Positions 1 through 5,210 are shown, numbered from the stretch's first letter. The stretch: 5,395 nt of DNA from JBBQIY01 sp964618405 (GCA_964618405.1 CAZUAY010000274.1:1-5395), one strand, 5' to 3'. Translations and numbers: made by a program. Notes: a model not told the origin generated them from the letters alone.

Positions 1-18
1 CCGTCTTCTTCACGACAG

Positions 19-49
19 CCTCAATCTCGTACTTGTACTCGTATTGAGG
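19..49. repeat. Hexamer repeat inside a 7-bp inverted repeat
   Basis: CCTCAAT (19-25) and ATTGAGG (43-49) are perfect inverted copies. The DNA between them includes three near-identical hexamers, TCGTAC, TTGTAC and TCGTAT (27-44). On the minus strand this reads as a GAGTAC-like low-complexity tract that could encode a Tyr/Glu/Lys-rich tail, but no gene is visible around it. CCTCAAT recurs at 118-124 as part of the candidate terminator hairpin. The function is unknown. Confidence 0.6.
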
Positions 50-103
50 GAAACGGGACTCGGACTCGAAACCGCATTAGAAGAGGGAATTGAACTTGCG
101 ACA

Positions 104-134
104 GAAAAGTAGAAAAACCTCAATTTAGTGAGGT
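104..134 (-). terminator. Candidate Rho-independent terminator, minus strand
   Basis: Read on the minus strand, ACCTCA (134-129) pairs perfectly with TGAGGT (122-117) around a six-base loop, and the stem runs straight into TTTTTCTACTTTT. A 6-bp stem with a T-rich tract is the form of an intrinsic terminator, though the stem is short. It lies about 330 nt beyond the fabH stop. It could end the operon after a long 3' untranslated region, or end a separate small transcript. No closer minus-strand hairpin with a T-run follows fabH. Confidence 0.45.
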
Positions 135-210
135 CTGAAAGAAACTGACCGCGAGGCCTCTCGACTCGACACCCTCGTCCAGGGCCAATACCGCAAGCTC
201 AACACCGACT

Positions 211-240
211 CTGAAAGAGGGATAAAGAGGGATAAAGAGG
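211..240. repeat. Decamer tandem repeat
   Basis: GATAAAGAGG occurs twice in perfect tandem (221-230 and 231-240). It is preceded by a partial copy, CTGAAAGAGG (211-220), that matches in the last eight positions except one. This gives just under three units of 10 bp. No function can be assigned. Confidence 0.75.
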
Positions 241-325
241 CGGTCGGTTCGCATGGGAGGGCTGTCCATGAAAGTATACGTTCAGGCTCTGCTTGCCGGG
301 TTCTTGTACGTTTTCGCAACCGGTC

Positions 326-338
326 TCCACGCCGTGGA
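326..338. repeat. Short perfect palindrome
   Basis: TCCACG and CGTGGA are perfect inverted arms separated by one base (C332). The arms are too close to form an RNA hairpin without opening pairs. The site could bind a dimeric protein or be chance. No adjacent gene suggests a role. Confidence 0.4.
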
Positions 339-344
339 TTATCA

Positions 345-375
345 GGTTATTTTGCATCCGGTTAATCTTGCAATC
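345..375. repeat. Imperfect ~15-bp direct repeat
   Basis: GGTTATTTTGCATC (345-358) and GGTTAATCTTGCAATC (360-375) are related copies in tandem, followed by TTGTCTAGAA. The arrangement of short units built on GTTAATCTTG and ATCTTGTC resembles an AT-rich dispersed intergenic repeat I recall from environmental bacterial genomes. That resemblance is from memory only. Confidence 0.4.
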
Positions 376-426
376 TTGTCTAGAACCTTTCATCGTCTGA
401 ACAGTGCATGAGTTTCAGCGGCTTGA

Positions 427-462
427 AGACCTCGCTCCCTCTTGGGTGGTCTGAATTTTTTT
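427..462 (+). terminator. Weak plus-strand hairpin followed by T7
   Basis: AGACC (427-431) pairs with GGTCT (448-452), and inside this CCC (437-439) can pair with GGG (444-446). After GAA, seven consecutive T residues follow at 456-462. The shape suggests an intrinsic terminator for plus-strand transcription running toward fabH, which would limit antisense reading of the operon. The stem is broken by an asymmetric internal loop, and no plus-strand gene is established to its left, so this is a weak call. Confidence 0.25.
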
Positions 463-467
463 GGGAG

Positions 468-1475
468 CTATCGGCCCCACTGGATCACGGAGGCGCCCCA
501 GGTGAGTCCGGCGCCGAAGGCGACAATCAGGAAGTAATCGCCGTCCTTGATTTTGCCGGTTCTGACGGCTTCTTCAATTGCGATCGGGATCGTAGCGGCA
601 GTCGTGTTTCCGTAGCGATCAAGATTGAGGATGACTCGATCCATCGAGACATTCATTTTTTCAGCAATCGCACTAATAATACGAACATTCGCTTGATGCG
701 GCACAATGCACGCGAGTTGGTCACTCGAAATGCCCGCCATCTCGAGTGCCTGTACACCAATGTCAGTCATGCCACGCACGGCGGCTTTAAAGACTGGGTT
801 GCCTTCCATCTTGATGAAATGCTGGCGGTGATCAACGGTCTCATGCGAGGCGGGTAAAGCAGAGCCGCCCGCCTCAATCCTGATCAGCGAAGCAAACTCG
901 CCGGAAGAGCCCATCGCGTTCGACACGATGCCGCGCGAAACGCCTTTGCCTTCTTCGAGGATGACGGCACCTGCGCCATCACCAAAGATGATACACGTGC
1001 CACGATCAGTCCAATCCGTAATCGCACTCATTTTCTCAGCACCGATGACCATCACCTTCTTCGCGGCGCCCGAGAGAATATACTGTCGCCCAATATCGAG
1101 GGCAAAGACGAAGCCCGAACACGCGGCGGAAATATCAAAGCATGTCGCCTTGACAAGGCCCAGCTTAGGCTGGACATAGCAAGCGGTCGAAGGCGTGAAG
1201 GCGTCTGGCGTGATCGTGGCCACAATCAGCAAATCGATCTCTTCCGGCTTCACGCCGGCGTTCTCGAGTGCCGCGCGGCCGGCCTTTGCGGCCAGATCGG
1301 AGCAGGTCTCTTCAGGAGCGGCGATTCGGCGCTCTCGGATTCCAGTACGCGTGGAGATCCACTCGTCAGTGGTATCGACGCGTGTAGCAAGCTCGTTGTT
1401 GGTGAGGATCTTTTCAGGGACCCATGCGCCGACACCGGCGATCACAGCTGATTTTATCGAAACGGGGTTGAACAT
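468..1475 (-). CDS. fabH: 3-oxoacyl-[ACP] synthase III (KAS III)
   Basis: FabH starts type II fatty-acid synthesis in the cytoplasm by condensing an acyl-CoA primer, usually acetyl-CoA, with malonyl-ACP to give acetoacetyl-ACP. The 335-residue product is slightly longer than the usual ~317-330. The Cys-His-Asn triad of KAS III enzymes is present: Cys119 in DISAACSGF, His260 in VPHQAN and Asn290 in LDRYGNT. Other family signatures are DEWISTRTGIRERR (residues 37-50), DRGTCIIFGDGAGA (157-170) and the C-terminal AFGAGLTWG (319-327). The ATG lies 18 nt after the plsX stop, with only a weak AGG upstream, so translation may depend on coupling. It is the last gene of the operon. The usual partners fabD, fabG and acpP do not follow. 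Primer preference (straight or branched chain) cannot be told from sequence alone. Confidence 0.98.
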   Translation of the reverse strand: MFNPVSIKSAVIAGVGAWVPEKILTNNELATRVDTTDEWISTRTGIRERRIAAPEETCSDLAAKAGRAALENAGVKPEEIDLLIVATITPDAFTPSTACYVQPKLGLVKATCFDISAACSGFVFALDIGRQYILSGAAKKVMVIGAEKMSAITDWTDRGTCIIFGDGAGAVILEEGKGVSRGIVSNAMGSSGEFASLIRIEAGGSALPASHETVDHRQHFIKMEGNPVFKAAVRGMTDIGVQALEMAGISSDQLACIVPHQANVRIISAIAEKMNVSMDRVILNLDRYGNTTAATIPIAIEEAVRTGKIKDGDYFLIVAFGAGLTWGASVIQWGR

Positions 1476-1493
1476 GGGTGTGTCTGCCTATCG

Positions 1494-2528
1494 TTACTTG
1501 GAGGGTGGATGCGGGGCGGGATTGTTGGCGAGTGCGCCCAATTGGTCAGATATTTTCTTGCTCACATTATTTTTGACGGCTTCGACGGAGACGCGTATCG
1601 CGTGGAAGATAGCCTTGTGGGAGGATGCGCCATGTGTAATGATTACGGTTCCATTAACACCCAGCAGCGGTGCGCCACCATATAATTCGGGATCCATACG
1701 CTTTTTCATGCTGCGGAGTGCGCCCTGGAGGCAGAGCGCTCCGAGGAGGCGCAGGGGATTGGACTTGAATTCATGCTTCATCCAATGGCCGATAGCCCGT
1801 GCCGTACTTTCCACAGTCTTCAACAGGACATTGCCCACAAAACCGTCGCAGACCACCACGTCTACGACGCCTTCGAAAAGGTCGTGTCCCTCAACGTTAC
1901 CCCGAAAGGAGATGAGTTTATTCGCTCGCAGGCGCTCAAGCGTCTTCTTGGTCACGTCGTTGCCCTTTAGATCTTCCCCACCAATACTCAAGAGGCCGAT
2001 CACAGGGTCTTTCTGGTTGAGAATCGCCTCCGAATACAGCTTGCCCATGATGGCGAACTGTTCCAGTTCCATCTCGTCACAATCGGTATTCGCACCGGCA
2101 TCCAGGATCAGCACGGGGCGACTTGTCGTCGGGAGCACCATTCCGATTGCCGGGCGCTTGACACCCGGTGCACGCCGCAATACAAAGATCGCCGCCGCGA
2201 CCATCGCGCCCGTGCTTCCAGCAGATAAAAAGGCATCTGCATCGCCAGTTTTAACGAGTTCCATTCCGCGGTAAATCGAGGAGTCCCGTTTCGTACGAAT
2301 TGCCTGCGCAGGGGCTTCGCACATGTCGATCACTTGCGTGGTGTGGAGAATACGAAGACGCTGAGAAACAGACACACCATTCGAGGCGAGCTCTGTTTTA
2401 ATAGCGGTCTCGTCTCCGACAAGGATGATCTCAACTTCGTGCGGCATCGCCTTAAAGGCTTCCACCGCACCCTTGACGATCTCCCGAGGGGCAAAATCGC
2501 CGCCCATGGCATCCACTGCGATACGCAT
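1494..2528 (-). CDS. plsX: Phosphate acyltransferase PlsX
   Basis: PlsX is a peripheral membrane enzyme that converts acyl-ACP and phosphate to acyl-phosphate, the acyl donor for PlsY in phosphatidic acid synthesis. The 344-residue length is normal for the family. Signatures appear in the expected order: DAMGGD (residues 6-11) at the N-terminus, SAGSTGA (102-108), LDAGAN (142-147), RGNVEG (209-214), CDGFVGNVLLK (227-237) and YGGAPLLGVNG (283-293). The C-terminus ends in a short Ala/Pro/Asn-rich tail that is probably not part of the fold. The ATG is 14 nt after the rpmF stop with a weak AGG ahead of it; starting here places DAMGGD at its normal distance from the N-terminus. Lying next to fabH, it draws on the same acyl-ACP pool and links chain initiation to phospholipid synthesis. 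Confidence 0.98.
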   Translation of the reverse strand: MRIAVDAMGGDFAPREIVKGAVEAFKAMPHEVEIILVGDETAIKTELASNGVSVSQRLRILHTTQVIDMCEAPAQAIRTKRDSSIYRGMELVKTGDADAFLSAGSTGAMVAAAIFVLRRAPGVKRPAIGMVLPTTSRPVLILDAGANTDCDEMELEQFAIMGKLYSEAILNQKDPVIGLLSIGGEDLKGNDVTKKTLERLRANKLISFRGNVEGHDLFEGVVDVVVCDGFVGNVLLKTVESTARAIGHWMKHEFKSNPLRLLGALCLQGALRSMKKRMDPELYGGAPLLGVNGTVIITHGASSHKAIFHAIRVSVEAVKNNVSKKISDQLGALANNPAPHPPSK

Positions 2529-2542
2529 TGGGTTTTGCCTAA

Positions 2543-2728
2543 TTATTCGGCTGTGTTGATCGTCAACACTTTGCGACCGCGGTACATCCCGCAGCTTTTA
2601 CAGACGCGATGACTCTCACGAGAGGCTCCGCAATCTGGGCAAACCGAAACGCTTGCAATTTCCGCCTTCTTTTGTGCACGGCGCATGCGCACGCGCATCT
2701 TTGACATTTTCCGTTTTGGTACGGCCAT
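2543..2728 (-). CDS. rpmF: 50S ribosomal protein bL32
   Basis: bL32 is a small protein of the large ribosomal subunit. The 61-residue product begins with the family start MAVPKRKMSK, followed by a very basic stretch (about residues 5-21) that would contact rRNA. A zinc ribbon follows with four cysteines: C30 and C33 in CPDCG, then C43 and C46 in CKSCGMYRGR. This is the zinc-binding (C+) form. Many bacteria also carry a C- paralog used under zinc limitation, but none is in this window. A good Shine-Dalgarno GGAG (2735-2738) lies six bases before the ATG, the clearest one in the downstream half of the operon, which fits high ribosomal-protein output. It sits 33 nt after the YceD gene, in the conserved yceD-rpmF-plsX order. 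Confidence 0.97.
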   Translation of the reverse strand: MAVPKRKMSKMRVRMRRAQKKAEIASVSVCPDCGASRESHRVCKSCGMYRGRKVLTINTAE

Positions 2729-2734
2729 TTCGAA

Positions 2735-2738
2735 CTCC
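2735..2738 (-). promoter_or_regulatory. Shine-Dalgarno of rpmF
   Basis: Read on the minus strand, GGAG is followed by TTCGAA and then the rpmF ATG, a six-base spacer. The two downstream genes, plsX and fabH, have only weak AGG sites, so rpmF probably has the stronger independent initiation. Confidence 0.7.
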
Positions 2739-2761
2739 GATTTCTGTTGATAAGATTGTTG

Positions 2762-3223
2762 TCAGCCCAGGTCGTTGAGAGTATCCCACGGACTGGTGTT
2801 TTTTATACCACCACACGTGCAAGAACCTTCTGAAAGCGGCTTGCCGCAGGTCGGACATACGCCTTGGCAGTCAGTCTTACACACTGGGTGGTTTGGAAGG
2901 GCGAGAAGAATAGCGTCTCTTAGCTCTGAAGTCAAGTCCACTTCTGCAATTTCTTCGGATATTTTTACTGAAAAACAGAGAGGCTCTGCGATCTCAAAAA
3001 CGATGTCGCAACCACAGCGCGCGCAAACCCCGCTAAATTCAGCAGTGACCTTGCCTTCAATCAGCAATTCATCTCCGAAGAGCTTTGCCACAAATTTCCA
3101 GCGTAACGGCCCCGAAGGATGCACGATGGCATTGCCATCCGCTGGCCATTCAAAAATTTCGCTTGTTTCTTCTCCAGAGAATTTAGATCCGGCTGGAGAG
3201 AGGTTGGCTGTTTGAAGAATCAT
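2762..3223 (-). CDS. yceD: YceD/DUF177 family zinc-ribbon protein
   Basis: The 153-residue product belongs to the YceD (DUF177) family, whose genes typically lie just before rpmF. Family members have been linked to 23S rRNA metabolism or ribosome biogenesis, but the molecular activity is not settled. Visible features are CARC (C67, C70) after a beta-rich N-terminal half, the C-terminal cluster C115-x3-C119-x3-C123-x2-C126 in CKTDCQGVCPTCG, a further CTC (C135, C137), and the closing PWDTLNDL typical of the family's C-terminus. The cysteines suggest zinc binding. The start overlaps the coaD stop by 4 nt (ATGA), which argues for translational coupling; only a weak GGAAAG precedes it. The family assignment rests on context plus motifs, so I am confident in the family but not in a function. 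Confidence 0.92.
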   Translation of the reverse strand: MILQTANLSPAGSKFSGEETSEIFEWPADGNAIVHPSGPLRWKFVAKLFGDELLIEGKVTAEFSGVCARCGCDIVFEIAEPLCFSVKISEEIAEVDLTSELRDAILLALPNHPVCKTDCQGVCPTCGKPLSEGSCTCGGIKNTSPWDTLNDLG

Positions 3224-3735
3224 TTCTTTCCGTTCAGGCGGTTCAGAACCACTTTACGCTCAATATAGCATTGGACCGCAGGAGGGACGAACAGGCTCGT
3301 GTCTCCAGCGTAGCGAGCGACTTCGCGCACAGTGCTCGAGCTGACGTAGCTGTGGTCTTCCTTGGGCATCATAAAGATCGTCTCAATTTCAGGTGCCAGC
3401 TTTCGGTTCGTGAGGGCCATCTGAAACTCGTATTCGAAGTCACTGTAAGCACGGAGCCCTCGCAGGACGACACGGATGTTTTTCTCGCGTACAAAGTCAA
3501 TGAGTAGACCATCCATTTTCTCGACAGTCACGTTGCCCATCTCGCACACCACCGCGCGCGCCATCTCCATACGCTCCTCGCACGAAAACATCGAGCCTAC
3601 CTTGGTTGTGTCTGCCGCAATGGCAAGAATCACATGGTCGAAAAGACCGCAGGCGCGTTCTAAAAGGTCAAAATGTCCCAAGGTTAAAGGGTCAAATGTG
3701 CCAGGATAAACGATAGCGTTCGGCTTGAATTGCAT
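3220..3735 (-). CDS. coaD: Phosphopantetheine adenylyltransferase
   Basis: CoaD catalyses the penultimate step of CoA synthesis, transferring AMP from ATP to 4'-phosphopantetheine to form dephospho-CoA in the cytoplasm. The product of about 171 residues has the nucleotidyltransferase T/HxGH motif as TLGH within GTFDPLTLGH near the N-terminus. RGLRAYSDFEYE follows in mid-protein, then the C-terminal SYVSSSTVRE, corresponding to the ISSTxVRE-type phosphate-binding segment. I chose the ATG at 3735 because a perfect AGGAGG lies six bases ahead of it. An ATG two codons upstream (3741) directly abuts that AGGAGG, although a secondary GGAG (3750-3753) sits eight bases before it, so 173 residues remains possible. 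The gene supplies CoA, the source of FabH's acetyl-CoA and of the ACP prosthetic group, so grouping it with plsX and fabH makes metabolic sense. Confidence 0.96.
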   Translation of the reverse strand: MQFKPNAIVYPGTFDPLTLGHFDLLERACGLFDHVILAIAADTTKVGSMFSCEERMEMARAVVCEMGNVTVEKMDGLLIDFVREKNIRVVLRGLRAYSDFEYEFQMALTNRKLAPEIETIFMMPKEDHSYVSSSTVREVARYAGDTSLFVPPAVQCYIERKVVLNRLNGKK

Positions 3736-3737
3736 GC

Positions 3738-4310
3738 TCATCCTCCTTTCTCCGTTTTTCTAAATATCAACACCCGCGTGTGGCCGTAGCGCCGCTCTTT
3801 GATTCGTTCCCAGCCCGATGGGCCTGGAAACTCCCCCCCCGTACGTTGCTCTGACACTAAAATCGCGTCCGGCATAAGCCATCCTGAATCTGACAGCTTT
3901 TGTGCGACTTCTTCTATTCGATCGGGATCCTCCTCTGTCGCATAAGGCGGATCCACATAAACGATATCGATCGAACCTGGAGCGACCGCTGGACGAGAAA
4001 GCCACGCGAATACATCCGCAGAAACAACCTGCACGGAATCCTCGCCACACAGCTCTGCAACGTTTTCCTTCAAAACGCGAACTACCTTGGGGTCTTGCTC
4101 TACCCACATCACCTTCGCGGCACCTCGGCTCCACGCCTCAAGGCCCACAGCACCAGAACCTGCAAATAAATCAAGGAAGGACGAGCCCGGAACGACGTTC
4201 ATCAACATAGAGAACACTGCTTCACGGACTGCGTCCTGCGTCGGCCTGACATGACCTCCGGAAGGCACTTTTAAGCGCCTTCCGCGTAGTTCACCGCCGG
4301 TTATTCTCAT
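3738..4310 (-). CDS. rsmD: 16S rRNA (guanine(966)-N2)-methyltransferase
   Basis: RsmD methylates N2 of G966 in helix 31 of 16S rRNA, using S-adenosylmethionine, during small-subunit assembly. The 190-residue product is the usual size. It opens with MRITGGELRGRRL, the typical family N-terminus, then VRPTQDAVREAVF (residues 21-33). The SAM-binding motif LDLFAGSGAVGLEA (46-59), the acidic VEQDP (70-74) and the catalytic DPPY (120-123) within DIVYVDPPY follow in order, and RYGHT (174-178) lies near the C-terminus. The frame is open further upstream to 4421, but that part is out-of-frame rubrerythrin sequence, so the start at 4310 is correct by homology. The ATG shares one base with the rubrerythrin stop (TGATG) and has no Shine-Dalgarno, so it probably relies on translational coupling. 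Confidence 0.96.
   Translation of the reverse strand: MRITGGELRGRRLKVPSGGHVRPTQDAVREAVFSMLMNVVPGSSFLDLFAGSGAVGLEAWSRGAAKVMWVEQDPKVVRVLKENVAELCGEDSVQVVSADVFAWLSRPAVAPGSIDIVYVDPPYATEEDPDRIEEVAQKLSDSGWLMPDAILVSEQRTGGEFPGPSGWERIKERRYGHTRVLIFRKTEKGG
3742..3747 (-). promoter_or_regulatory. Shine-Dalgarno deciding the coaD start
   Basis: The minus strand reads AGGAGG immediately followed by ATGAGCATG. The perfect AGGAGG is unusable for the first ATG at normal spacing but ideally placed for the second. The first ATG overlaps the rsmD stop as ATGA, a form often seen in coupled genes, so both starts may be used. Confidence 0.65.
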
Positions 4311-4885
4311 CAGAAGGTTTCTGCGAAACGCTCGAAGTGACTCTTCGGATGCAAGCAAGCGGGACACATCTCTGGAGCCTTCGGGGCTTCCGTGATGAAG
4401 CTGCAGTTGAGGCAACGCCACTTGGTAGGCGTGCCGTTGACAAACATCGTGCCATTTTCGACGCGGGCCAGCAACTTGCGATAGCGCTCTTCGTGATACT
4501 TCTCGGCGACGCTGATCATGCGGTACATGACGGCGATCTCTTTGAAGCCTTCCTTCTCCGCAACGTCAGCAAATCCCGGATAGAGATCGGTCCATTCCTC
4601 ATGCTCACCCGCGGCGGCCTCGCCGAGGTTCTCAGCCGTCGTGCCGATTTTGCCTGCTGGATAAGAAGCCGTGATCTCGAGCATTCCACCTTCTAGAAAC
4701 TTGAACATCCGCTCTGCATGCTCCTTTTCCTGATTAGCGGTCTCGGTGAAAATATTACAAATAAGTTCGAAGCCTTCTTTTTTAGCGACACTAGCGAAAA
4801 AAGTATAACGGTTTCGTGCCTGCGATTCGCCAGCAAAGCTTTTAAGCAAGTTTTTCTCGGTCTGCGTTCCTTTTACGGATTTCAT
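4310..4885 (-). CDS. rbr: Rubrerythrin
   Basis: Rubrerythrin is a cytoplasmic non-haem iron protein that reduces hydrogen peroxide to water, protecting anaerobes and microaerophiles. Its electrons usually come from NAD(P)H through rubredoxin-type carriers. The 191-residue length equals the classic rubrerythrins. The N-terminal four-helix diiron domain carries the expected ligands: E20, E53 with H56 (ETANQEKEH), E94 and E97 (GEHEEW), and E128 with H131 (AEKYHEE). The C-terminal rubredoxin-like domain has C158, C161, C174 and C177 for a single FeS4 iron, ending in CPACLHPKSHFE. The residue after C161 is Ser where Gly is usual. The start at 4885 is set by AGGAGA nine bases upstream and by homology; the frame extends to 4933 without support. 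It is the first gene of the operon. Confidence 0.97.
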   Translation of the reverse strand: MKSVKGTQTEKNLLKSFAGESQARNRYTFFASVAKKEGFELICNIFTETANQEKEHAERMFKFLEGGMLEITASYPAGKIGTTAENLGEAAAGEHEEWTDLYPGFADVAEKEGFKEIAVMYRMISVAEKYHEERYRKLLARVENGTMFVNGTPTKWRCLNCSFITEAPKAPEMCPACLHPKSHFERFAETF

Positions 4886-4894
4886 TTGTTGATG

Positions 4895-4900
4895 TCTCCT
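4895..4900 (-). promoter_or_regulatory. Shine-Dalgarno of rubrerythrin
   Basis: Minus-strand AGGAGA is followed by nine bases (CATCAACAA) and then the rbr ATG. This is a strong site at slightly long but acceptable spacing, and it fixes the start at 4885 rather than 4933. Confidence 0.8.
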
Positions 4901-4936
4901 GTTTTTTAGGGGCACGCCAAAAAAGCATGTCACCCG

Positions 4937-4946
4937 TTCACGTGAA
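4937..4946. promoter_or_regulatory. Perfect 10-bp palindrome at the predicted rbr transcription start
   Basis: TTCACGTGAA is its own reverse complement. It lies five bases downstream of the predicted -10 element, around the likely +1, a position where a bound repressor would block the promoter. It does not match the usual PerR or Fur boxes that I know. An operator role is inference from symmetry and position; a 10-bp palindrome could also be chance. Confidence 0.3.
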
Positions 4947-4951
4947 AATGA

Positions 4952-4981
4952 ACTATACTATTTCTGACGGTTTACGTGCAA
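4952..4981 (-). promoter_or_regulatory. Candidate sigma-70-type promoter of the rbr operon
   Basis: On the minus strand TTGCAC (4981-4976) is followed after 18 bases by TATAGT (4957-4952). The -10 matches TATAAT at five of six positions. The -35 matches TTGACA at the first three positions. It would start transcription about 60 nt upstream of the rbr ATG and is the only promoter-like site I see ahead of the operon. No comparable site is evident in the short gaps inside it. Confidence 0.45.
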
Positions 4982-5001
4982 GAGAATAATCCGTTTCGTT
5001 G

Positions 5002-5041
5002 GTAATCGGTCAGGCACAGGGGACTGTGCCTGACCGATTAC
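5002..5041. repeat. Perfect 18-bp-stem palindrome with 4-base loop
   Basis: GTAATCGGTCAGGCACAG (5002-5019) is the exact reverse complement of 5024-5041; the loop is GGGA (5020-5023). There is no T-run on either side, so it is not a standard intrinsic terminator. It ends about 20 bp upstream of the predicted rbr -35 element. Perfect intergenic hairpins like this resemble REP-type elements moved by single-strand transposases (RAYT/Y1 family). That origin is inference; no transposase is in the window. Confidence 0.9.
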
Positions 5042-5043
5042 AG

Positions 5044-5071
5044 TCGCTAGTTGCTAGTGGCTAGTCGCTAG
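5044..5071. repeat. Heptamer tandem array, 4 units (TNGCTAG)
   Basis: Four units lie in exact phase: TCGCTAG, TTGCTAG, TGGCTAG and TCGCTAG. Only the second base varies. Each contains CTAG, which is its own reverse complement, so with a 7-base period the array puts a TAG stop in all six reading frames within 28 bp. Confidence 0.9.
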
Positions 5072-5085
5072 CGATCGGTGATCGC
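5071..5085. repeat. 6-bp-stem hairpin with GGT loop
   Basis: GCGATC (5071-5076) and GATCGC (5080-5085) are perfect inverted arms around the three-base loop GGT. It begins on the last base of the heptamer array. No T-run follows. Confidence 0.6.
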
Positions 5086-5093
5086 GGACGATT

Positions 5094-5112
5094 CTGGCCT
5101 CACCGAGGCCAG
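5094..5112. repeat. 8-bp-stem hairpin with ACC loop
   Basis: CTGGCCTC (5094-5101) and GAGGCCAG (5105-5112) are perfect inverted arms with a three-base loop. The stem is GC-rich and should be stable in single-stranded DNA or RNA. No T-run follows on either strand. Confidence 0.7.
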
Positions 5113-5139
5113 CCACAGCTTCTCCAAAGGGTGGGGCTC

Positions 5140-5152
5140 GGCCGTCTCGGCC
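5140..5152. repeat. 5-bp-stem hairpin with TCT loop, in a CTCGGCC direct repeat
   Basis: GGCCG (5140-5144) and CGGCC (5148-5152) pair around TCT. The heptamer CTCGGCC also occurs directly repeated, 9 bp apart, at 5137 and 5146 (approximate starts). This is the third three-base-loop hairpin within 82 bp. Confidence 0.5.
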
Positions 5153-5210
5153 AGCCGCACTCGGCACGCGCATCGCACGTCGCCGCCTCGTTCTTTAGGC
5201 TGGCTTTTCT

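Larger units (their letters stand above)
1..467. other. Non-coding, repeat-bearing region downstream of fabH
   Basis: This stretch follows the fabH stop and contains no gene I can support. Open frames here are short, lack ribosome binding sites and have no recognisable motifs. It holds a hexamer repeat within an inverted repeat (19-49), a doubled GGACTC (56-67), a candidate minus-strand terminator (104-134), a decamer tandem repeat (211-240), a short palindrome (326-338), an imperfect 15-bp direct repeat (345-375) and a weak plus-strand hairpin with a T-run (427-462). A plus-strand stretch around 132-220 looks faintly coding but has no start codon. The region is best read as intergenic DNA built from several small repeats, possibly including decayed coding sequence. 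Confidence 0.7.

Noticed and set aside
125..393. Two overlapping 64-codon minus-strand frames
   Set aside because: They translate through the decamer and imperfect direct repeats, share the same DNA in different frames, and show no motif or ribosome binding site.
408..857. Plus-strand open frame (149 codons) antisense to the fabH 3' end
   Set aside because: It lies almost wholly opposite the fabH C-terminal half; there is no ribosome binding site or motif.
1195..2274. Long plus-strand open frame (359 codons) across fabH and plsX
   Set aside because: It is antisense to two genes with full family motifs, has no recognisable domain and has a Ser/Arg/Pro-rich composition typical of a shadow frame.
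4311..4421. N-terminal extension of rsmD
   Set aside because: The extra 37 codons are out-of-frame rubrerythrin sequence; the family starts at MRITGGE.
4886..4933. N-terminal extension of rubrerythrin
   Set aside because: The upstream ATG has no Shine-Dalgarno, whereas AGGAGA fits the start at 4885, which gives the classic 191-residue length.
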